Below, piece by piece: positions 43,570-48,621 of a stretch of 48,621 nucleotides of DNA; position 1 is the first letter of the stretch, and each line of letters opens with the position of its first letter. The notes under the pieces are model-generated. The model ran no database searches, was not told where the DNA came from, and saw only the letters and a program-made list of their open reading frames with translations. The stretch covers positions 1 to 48,621 of the forward strand of contig NZ_MRCE01000047.1 of assembly GCF_001904725.1 (NCBI RefSeq). The letters are read 5' to 3'. The translations under genes were made by a program, and so were the position numbers. This DNA is from Phormidium ambiguum IAM M-71. Lineage in GTDB: Bacteria > Cyanobacteriota > Cyanobacteriia > Cyanobacteriales > Aerosakkonemataceae.

Positions 43570-44595
43570 ATGCAAGTCATTTTTAAGATTGCCAGACATG
43601 ACCAAAACAATGGCTCATGGTATCAGACTTATACTTTAGAAGTTGAGCCTGGTAATACAATTCTCGATTGTCTGAATCAAATTAAATGGGAGCAAGATGG
43701 GAGTTTAGCATTTCGGAAAAATTGTCGCAATACCATTTGTGGCAGCTGCGGGATGCGAATAAATGGTCGTTCGGCTTTAGCTTGTAAAGAAAATGTGGGA
43801 AATGAGGTAGCAAGACTTCAAGAACTGATGACAAGGGTTGTTAGTTCAGAAATAGATGAATCTGCGACGAAAGCAATTCCAGAAATTACGATCGCACCGA
43901 TGGGTAATATGCCAGTAATCAAAGACTTAGTAGTTGATATGGCAAGTTTCTGGAACAATTTAGAGGCAGTCGATCCTTATGTAAGTACTAACGCCAGAAA
44001 AATCCCAGAAAGAGAATTTCTCCAATCTCCTTCAGAGAGAAGTCAGCTAGATCAGACAGGTAATTGTATTCTTTGTGGTGCTTGTTATTCTGAATGCAAT
44101 GCCCGTGAAGTGAATCCAGATTTTGTCGGCCCTCATGCCTTAGCGAAAGCCTATCGAATATTAGCAGATTCACGGGACGCGCAAACTGAAACTAGGTTAG
44201 AAAGTTATAACGAAGGTACTAAAGGTGTGTGGGGATGCACTCGTTGTTTTTATTGCAACAATGTGTGTCCAATGGATGTGGCACCAATGGATCAGATTGG
44301 TAAAATCAAAGGCGAGATTCTGGAAAGAAAGGATGCTCAAGCTAGCCGATCGATCCGACACCGAAAAGTTCTCGTAGATTTAGTCAAAAAAGGTGGTTGG
44401 GTAGATGAACGTAAGTTTGCCGTATTAGTTTTAGGTAATTATTTTCGAGATATAAAAGGATTACTAGAATTAGCCCCTGTGGGATTAAGAACTTTGTTAC
44501 GCAGAAAACTCCCATTTGATTTTGAACCTTCTCAAGGCGCTACTCAAGTGCGATCGCTCATTGATTCTGTCAGAAAAAGGAAGACAGAAGAGTAG
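43570..44595 (+). CDS. sdhB: Succinate dehydrogenase/fumarate reductase iron-sulfur subunit
   Basis: A 341-residue electron-transfer subunit; the start at ATG 43570 is preferred over the in-frame TTG seven codons upstream. The 2Fe-2S ferredoxin domain has C52, C57, C60 and C72. The second domain has C166-C169-C172-C176 (CILCGACYSEC) and C223-C226-C229-C233 (CTRCFYCNNVC), giving one 4Fe-4S and possibly another cluster, as in archaeal-like and cyanobacterial SdhB rather than the 3Fe-4S set of E. coli. A 100-residue C-terminal tail is longer than usual. No SdhA or membrane anchor gene is adjacent, a typical dispersed arrangement in cyanobacteria. The 3' end touches a composite repeat. Confidence 0.95.
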   Translation: MQVIFKIARHDQNNGSWYQTYTLEVEPGNTILDCLNQIKWEQDGSLAFRKNCRNTICGSCGMRINGRSALACKENVGNEVARLQELMTRVVSSEIDESATKAIPEITIAPMGNMPVIKDLVVDMASFWNNLEAVDPYVSTNARKIPEREFLQSPSERSQLDQTGNCILCGACYSECNAREVNPDFVGPHALAKAYRILADSRDAQTETRLESYNEGTKGVWGCTRCFYCNNVCPMDVAPMDQIGKIKGEILERKDAQASRSIRHRKVLVDLVKKGGWVDERKFAVLVLGNYFRDIKGLLELAPVGLRTLLRRKLPFDFEPSQGATQVRSLIDSVRKRKTEE

Positions 44596-44598
44596 AGT

Positions 44599-44746
44599 GC
44601 AGGGGGGCAGGGGTGCCGGGGTGCCGGGGGGCAGGGGGGCAGGGGTGCAGGGGGGCAGGGGTGCAGGGGAGCAAGGGGGAAAAGGGAAAAGGGGAAAGGG
44701 GAAAAGAGAATTTTCCCTTCTGCCTTCTGCCTTCTGCCTTCTGCCT
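44599..44746. repeat. Composite repeat: octamer array joined to heptamer array
   Basis: G-rich octamers, including GTGCCGGG-type variants, run from 44599 to about 44705. A GAGAATTTTC junction follows, then CCTTCTG heptamers to 44746. The element lies between convergent sdhB and the protease gene and ends next to the protease stop codon. Confidence 0.9.
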
Positions 44747-44749
44747 TTT

Positions 44750-46204
44750 TTAACGAATAATCAGACGATATCTACCCCCTGCACCTCGTTCGCTGGCGTT
44801 GACTATGACGCGGTATCTACCGGAACGAGGTAAGGTGAGATTGAGGGCAGAATTGGGGCTATTTCGGCCTGCATTGTTATTTTCTGCTACCTTACGACCA
44901 TCTGGGCCTAGAAGTGCCAAATAAGTGTCAAAATCAGGGCTTTCGAGAGTAATTCTGATGGGTTGACCAGCCACACCATCAAAAGTGTAGGATCTGTACC
45001 AACTGCCATCAGAAGGAAGTACGGGCGCACCTGGGCCGAGAGTACCTTGTAATTGGATGGGAGATCTAGTTCCTCTTTGGGGGGTAGAATTTCTCAAACC
45101 AGTACCTGATGCTAATGCTCTGAGGTCAAAAGCACCCACTTCTCCGGGTCGATAGGAATTGGCAATTAATAGGTAAGTGCCTGAAATCGGTAGATTAGTT
45201 ACAATGCGGGCATTTTTGTTGCCGCCTGAGTTGTGATCTTGGGCTAAGGCGCGACCATTTGGTGCTACGAGGATTAAAAAGGGGTTGATTTCTTGACTTA
45301 CCATGTCGATTCGGACTCTTTGACCAGCCCGACCCTGAAACCTGTAGGCTTTAAAGAAGCTGTTGTCTACGGGTAAGACGTTATCTCCTGGGCCTAATCG
45401 ATCGCTAATTAGTTCGCCATTGAGTGCCAATGTTTGCGGAGGGTTAGTAGAACGTCTAGCGCGAGGAACTGTTTGGGCGACGCGAGGAGCAGTTCCTTGG
45501 CGAACGGAGGCGAGGAAAGGTTGTACTCGATCGATCGCAATGGCAAATCCAATCCCAATATTTCCCCCGGCTTGACTATTAGTAAAAATCGCCGTATTAA
45601 CGCCTATTAATTCTCCTTGACTGTTAAGTAAAGGCCCTCCAGAATTACCAGGGTTAATAGCGGCATCAGTTTGGATTAAACCTCTTTCTCGATCGATCCG
45701 GCTCACAATTCCGACTGTAAAAGTGCCTTGAAAGCGACCAAAGGGATTACCAATAGCGTAGGCACGTTGTCCTACTTGTACCGCTCCTCGTGCTAAAGGA
45801 ACAGTGGGTAAGTTATTTTGACCGCGAATTTTCAATACGGCTAAATCCAAACCGCGATCGCCAAAAGCTATCACATCTGCTGGCAAACGTCTACCATCTG
45901 CCAAAATTACGGTTAAAGTCCGAGAAGCATTTTGCACAACATGAGCGTTAGTTAAAACTAAGCCATCGGGACTAATAATGCTCCCACTGCCTGAACCGTT
46001 CGGTACAGCGATCGACACTACAGCCGGACTTGCTTTTTGATATACACGGACGTTAGTTTGTTCGTCAGTAGCTTGCGCTGAAACAGGAGTTGGATTCAGA
46101 ATCAGCGGAGTAGTAACAGCTAACGAACTAATGCCAAAAACAGCTAATGTTGTTCTGGCAGCTATTAAGCTTGACGCAGCTACAGTTATAAGTTTAGTGT
46201 TCAT
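44750..46204 (-). CDS. HhoA/DegP-like serine protease with two pre-peptidase C-terminal domains
   Basis: A 484-residue exported trypsin-like protease. A signal peptide (about 1-43, ending VSAQA) is followed by the protease domain with the triad H88 (LTNAHVV), D120 (GLDLAVL) and S188 (NPGNSGGPL). Instead of PDZ domains it carries two PPC domains (about 260-365 and 385-484), each starting with a GPGDNVLP / GPGAPVLP block and ending in a SGTYLLIANS / SGRYRVIVNA strand. PPC domains typically aid secretion or substrate binding, so the usual Deg peptide-sensing cannot operate. The gene ends beside a composite repeat. Confidence 0.92.
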   Translation of the reverse strand: MNTKLITVAASSLIAARTTLAVFGISSLAVTTPLILNPTPVSAQATDEQTNVRVYQKASPAVVSIAVPNGSGSGSIISPDGLVLTNAHVVQNASRTLTVILADGRRLPADVIAFGDRGLDLAVLKIRGQNNLPTVPLARGAVQVGQRAYAIGNPFGRFQGTFTVGIVSRIDRERGLIQTDAAINPGNSGGPLLNSQGELIGVNTAIFTNSQAGGNIGIGFAIAIDRVQPFLASVRQGTAPRVAQTVPRARRSTNPPQTLALNGELISDRLGPGDNVLPVDNSFFKAYRFQGRAGQRVRIDMVSQEINPFLILVAPNGRALAQDHNSGGNKNARIVTNLPISGTYLLIANSYRPGEVGAFDLRALASGTGLRNSTPQRGTRSPIQLQGTLGPGAPVLPSDGSWYRSYTFDGVAGQPIRITLESPDFDTYLALLGPDGRKVAENNNAGRNSPNSALNLTLPRSGRYRVIVNASERGAGGRYRLIIR

Positions 46205-46656
46205 CCTGAGATGATGATTTAATAGTACTTTGGTATTTGTTATGTGGCTAATGCCAGTTTTTTTACGGAGTTTGTCGCATTCAATTGAATGCAGCCAGAT
46301 ATTATGGTTATAACGTTTTTTATTATCTAATGTTTAGTTACTAACTAGTAATTGGTAATTGGATAGGAAAAATATTACCGTTTATTTTTTACAGTATCAA
46401 TTTCAATAATAAACAATGAAAACTTTTTAACTTTACTTATTTATTCTCCCCTGCCCCCCTGCCCCCCTGCGCCCCTGCACCCCTGCGCCCCTGCTCCCCT
46501 GCTCCCCTAATTTAGCGGCTGTTCAGAGAGGTTGAGCCAATGGGATTTATTATCCAGCAAAGGCTCCAACCAACTCAGCCAGACTCAAGCCTATTTCCCA
46601 TTGCAGCCATTGCTGGGCTACAGACTTAGATTGATGATTTTTGTTGCACCTGCAAT
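46205..46656. other. 452-bp intergenic region with octamer array and unexplained patch
   Basis: The spacer contains the C-strand octamer array (46446-46508). After it, 46510-46640 has a higher GC content than its flanks and inverted pieces, for example CAATGGGA (46538-46545) with TCCCATTG (46596-46603). No gene is visible, and the patch could be a small RNA or an old gene remnant. Confidence 0.5.
46446..46508. repeat. Octamer tandem array (CCCCCCTG/CCCCTGCG)
   Basis: About seven units of CCCCTGCN and variants run upstream of the ycf66 3' end, preceded by TTATTCTC, the AATT-rich junction in reverse orientation. Confidence 0.9.
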
Positions 46657-47481
46657 TTATCGATAGTTTCCAAAGTTATCTTCCTCGTCTTTGGGATCGA
46701 TCGGTTGATAATCTACATAATCATCTGGCGCTTTACGTGGTAGATTTTCCGGTTCTTCCCGTTCCGAAATATCTTCTGGAGGACGACGTTTTCTCGATCG
46801 AGTCGGAACGGTTTCCGAATTATCAAATTCATCTCTAGGAGGACGACGGGAAGAACTGCGAACTGGTTTTTCTTCCACATCCCTAGCACCCCAATCATCT
46901 ACAGGTGGTTCAGGAGAACGAGATTCCGGGCGGGGACGGCGTTTGCGTGTGGGAACATCACTAGAGGCTAATCTATCTCTATCTCTATCCCGTTCCGCTA
47001 GGCCACTACTACGGTTGGAAGGACGACGACGGGGCTCATCATAGCTATTCCGAGAACTGCGTGAGTCACGGCTACCTCTGATGCGACGAGAAACTGGTAA
47101 TTCTTCGTCTGGTTCTAGTTCTAATTCATCTAATTCAGCTTCTTGATATACTCGATATTCTCTGCTGACGGGTCGTTCTTCATCTACGATCGGGGTATTA
47201 CGCTTAGCTTGTTCCGTTGTTACACCCCGTAAACGCAAGTTCTCCACCACAAAAAACACCGCAGACCCAGCTAAAAGATATTGACTAAAAGCCAAAATTG
47301 GGTCTAAACGCCATCCTTGAAACAGAAGAATTAAGCCGCACACTAAGCTAATGGCGGCAAAGAAAATATCATGATCTCTGGCTAGTTCTGGGCGAAGTGA
47401 CCTGAGAAAATATAGTCCTACACCAGCTACAGCTAGTGCAATACCGAGAAATGTGGCAAATGACTGCCCAAAATTGAGCAT
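46657..47481 (-). CDS. ycf66: Ycf66 family protein
   Basis: A 274-residue protein of the Ycf66 family, found in cyanobacteria and in some chloroplast genomes. The N-terminal third contains three hydrophobic segments (about 9-27, 39-56 and 63-80, within LLAGSAVFFVVENLRL). The remainder is a disordered, strongly charged tail rich in Arg-Ser, Arg-Arg and Asp-Glu pairs (RRIRGSRDSRSSRNS, KRRPRPESRSPEPP). The function is not established. It follows psbX on the same strand, the familiar cyanobacterial order, with repeats in the 372-bp gap. Confidence 0.92.
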   Translation of the reverse strand: MLNFGQSFATFLGIALAVAGVGLYFLRSLRPELARDHDIFFAAISLVCGLILLFQGWRLDPILAFSQYLLAGSAVFFVVENLRLRGVTTEQAKRNTPIVDEERPVSREYRVYQEAELDELELEPDEELPVSRRIRGSRDSRSSRNSYDEPRRRPSNRSSGLAERDRDRDRLASSDVPTRKRRPRPESRSPEPPVDDWGARDVEEKPVRSSSRRPPRDEFDNSETVPTRSRKRRPPEDISEREEPENLPRKAPDDYVDYQPIDPKDEEDNFGNYR

Positions 47482-47530
47482 TGTATCTCTCCGAAGTTAG
47501 TTCTACGGCAGTGAGTCAGGCTTGTCTAGC

Positions 47531-47675
47531 AATTTTAGACTTTAAATTTTGGATTTTGGATTTAAGCTGCGATCGCAAATGGCGCGGCATAAATCTAAAA
47601 TCTAAAAATTCTGAATTTTCCAGCCCTCTCCCCAAAGTGGGTAGGTTTTCTGGAAAATTTAAAATCTAAAATCGG
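47531..47675. repeat. AAATCTAAA repeats and inverted copies
   Basis: TTTAAATTTTGGATTTTGG at 47541-47560, AAATCTAAAATCTAAAAATT at 47591-47610 and AAAATCTAAAATC near 47661-47672 are related units. AATTTTCCAG (47614-47623) pairs with CTGGAAAATT (47650-47659). All lie in the psbX-ycf66 spacer. Confidence 0.7.
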
Positions 47676-47781
47676 TTGACATCTCCAATGTAGCTTGACA
47701 AGCTGAGTTTTTAGCTTGAATCAGTTTGAAATGGCCTTTAAGAAAATGAGCCGATCTTACTGCCCAATTTATAGAACAGAA

Positions 47782-47816
47782 GGGACGCTTTGACTGTAAT
47801 CTTGCTTTAGCGTCCC
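47782..47816 (-). terminator. Hairpin after psbX
   Basis: GGGACGCT (47782-47789) and AGCGTCCC (47809-47816) form an eight-pair stem 38 bases downstream of the psbX stop codon on the minus strand. A moderately T-rich stretch follows on that strand. It may terminate or stabilise the short psbX mRNA. Confidence 0.55.
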
Positions 47817-47853
47817 CCGAAAATAGTATCTGGTTTATGGTAAATCAGCTTTC

Positions 47854-47973
47854 TTAAGAGCGCTGAATCCGATCTTTTTGACTGATGAAGATTAATCCAA
47901 CAACTGCGGGAACAACTACAATTACAAAGCCAGCAACCAGGCTCCACAAAAAGTTAGCTAAAGAAGGAGTCAT
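47854..47973 (-). CDS. psbX: Photosystem II protein PsbX
   Basis: A 39-residue single-span thylakoid membrane protein of photosystem II. It starts at ATG 47973 with a GAGG ribosome binding site seven bases upstream. [15 protein letters not shown] opens it, a transmembrane helix with a Val/Ile-rich centre follows, and it ends [10 protein letters not shown]. The order psbX-ycf66 is conserved in cyanobacteria. PsbX helps stabilise the quinone-binding side of the complex. Confidence 0.95.
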   Translation of the reverse strand: MTPSLANFLWSLVAGFVIVVVPAVVGLIFISQKDRIQRS

Positions 47974-48261
47974 ATCTGCGCCTCTATTTTTACAAAACGA
48001 TACCATCTTTTAATTTTAACCAGCTGCTACAACCTTGAAAAGTCCAATTGTCAAGGATGATGGCAAATCAATAGAATATTCTGACACAGGGTTAAATTAA
48101 GGAAATAGATGAAATTCTTAATAAATCTTAAAATTAAACTGGGTACTAGGGGCTGGGAGAGTTTTGAGTTAAAAAATTGTTTTGTCTCCGTGTTCACCCG
48201 CTTTTCAATTCCTAGTACGCTGAGATAAAAAGTATCCACTTTGACAAATTACTGAAAATTT

Positions 48262-48546
48262 ATGACTGGGATTGACATCGTTAGCTTGGGGCTTGGTTTA
48301 CTGTTGGCGGTAATGATTTTCCTGTTTATTATCAGGATTGTGTTGACTTGGTATCCCCAAATTAACCTGAATAGTTTTCCTTGGAATATAGCCGCTTGGC
48401 CTACAGAACCTTTTTTGGTGGTGACGAGAAAGATTGTGCCACCTTTGGGAGGCGTGGATATTACTCCGATTATTTGGGTGGGAATTTGTAGCTTATTAAG
48501 AGAAATTTTAATTGGTCAGCAAGGTTTGTTGCGGATGATGGGGTAG
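48262..48546 (+). CDS. YggT family membrane protein (Ycf19-like)
   Basis: A 94-residue protein with two hydrophobic segments (about 5-30, VSLGLGLLLAVMIFLFIIRIVLTW, and about 65-85, ITPIIWVGICSLLREIL) and the family motif FLVVTRKIVPPLGGVDITPII. YggT/Ycf19 proteins organise membranes and chloroplast nucleoids in other organisms. It lies on the opposite strand from psbX-ycf66 and ends at the repeat closing the window. Confidence 0.9.
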   Translation: MTGIDIVSLGLGLLLAVMIFLFIIRIVLTWYPQINLNSFPWNIAAWPTEPFLVVTRKIVPPLGGVDITPIIWVGICSLLREILIGQQGLLRMMG

Positions 48547-48550
48547 GGGA

Positions 48551-48621
48551 AAGGCAGAAGGCAGAAGGCAGAAGGCAGAAGGCAGAAGGCAAGAAAGGCA
48601 GAAGGCAGAAGGCAGAAGGCA
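48551..48621. repeat. Heptamer tandem array (CAGAAGG)n at the right end
   Basis: About nine units of the complement of CCTTCTG run to the last base, with one AAGAAAGG interruption near 48591-48597. The array is cut by the window edge. Confidence 0.95.

Noticed and set aside
1-48621. CRISPR array among the many repeats
   Set aside because: The repeats are 7-8 bp head-to-tail units without spacers, and no cas gene is present.
1-48621. Insertion sequence or prophage
   Set aside because: No transposase, integrase or phage structural gene was recognised; only short palindromic elements that might be MITE remnants.

Overview
The window is chromosomal DNA of a cyanobacterium, most likely a filamentous one (Oscillatoriales or Nostocales). 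Support comes from photosystem II psbX next to ycf66, a Ycf19/YggT-type protein, cyAbrB, many HIP1 octamers (GCGATCGC, e.g. 179-186, 2411-2418, 5411-5418), a GAF-GAF-PAS adenylate cyclase, and many short tandem repeat arrays typical of these genomes. Both ends lie in the same heptamer repeat in opposite orientation, so this may be a whole assembly contig cut at repeats.

Layout. 0-4 kb: tRNA methyltransferase trmL, a long non-coding leader, a LysM/M23 cell-wall hydrolase and a CAT-anticodon tRNA. 4-9 kb: two tandem DUF29 genes and a three-gene MacAB-type exporter. 9-15 kb: a TPR lipoprotein-like gene, a DivK/CheY response regulator, a type IIA topoisomerase A subunit and a MalK/UgpC-type ABC ATPase carrying a minisatellite inside its coding region. 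15-20 kb: feoA-feoB with a small membrane ORF, convergent with dnaK. 20-25 kb is the most accessory part: a GNAT gene with an overlapping small ORF, a decayed RelE-like toxin-antitoxin pair, an intact DUF2281/VapC pair, an atypical pyruvate kinase, and a two-gene toxin/immunity-like cassette followed by a gene fragment.

25-38 kb: dus, a large class III cyclase, recN divergent from an ABC1/UbiB kinase, a coiled-coil protein, ureF-ureE, a PAS-LuxR regulator, a DUF4168 protein and holA. 38-48.6 kb: a 2H-phosphoesterase-like DUF1868 protein, cobH and cobL of cobalamin synthesis, a CPBP protease, cyAbrB, succinate dehydrogenase/fumarate reductase iron-sulfur subunit, a trypsin-like protease with two pre-peptidase domains, ycf66-psbX and YggT.

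Most genes are housekeeping and stand alone or in pairs. Functional groupings are the exporter operon, feoAB, ureE-ureF, cobH-cobL, the toxin-antitoxin pairs and psbX-ycf66. Two repeat families thread the intergenic spaces: an octamer (GGGGAGCA and variants) and a heptamer (CCTTCTG). They are often joined in the same order across an AATT-rich junction, and the octamer has also entered a coding sequence.
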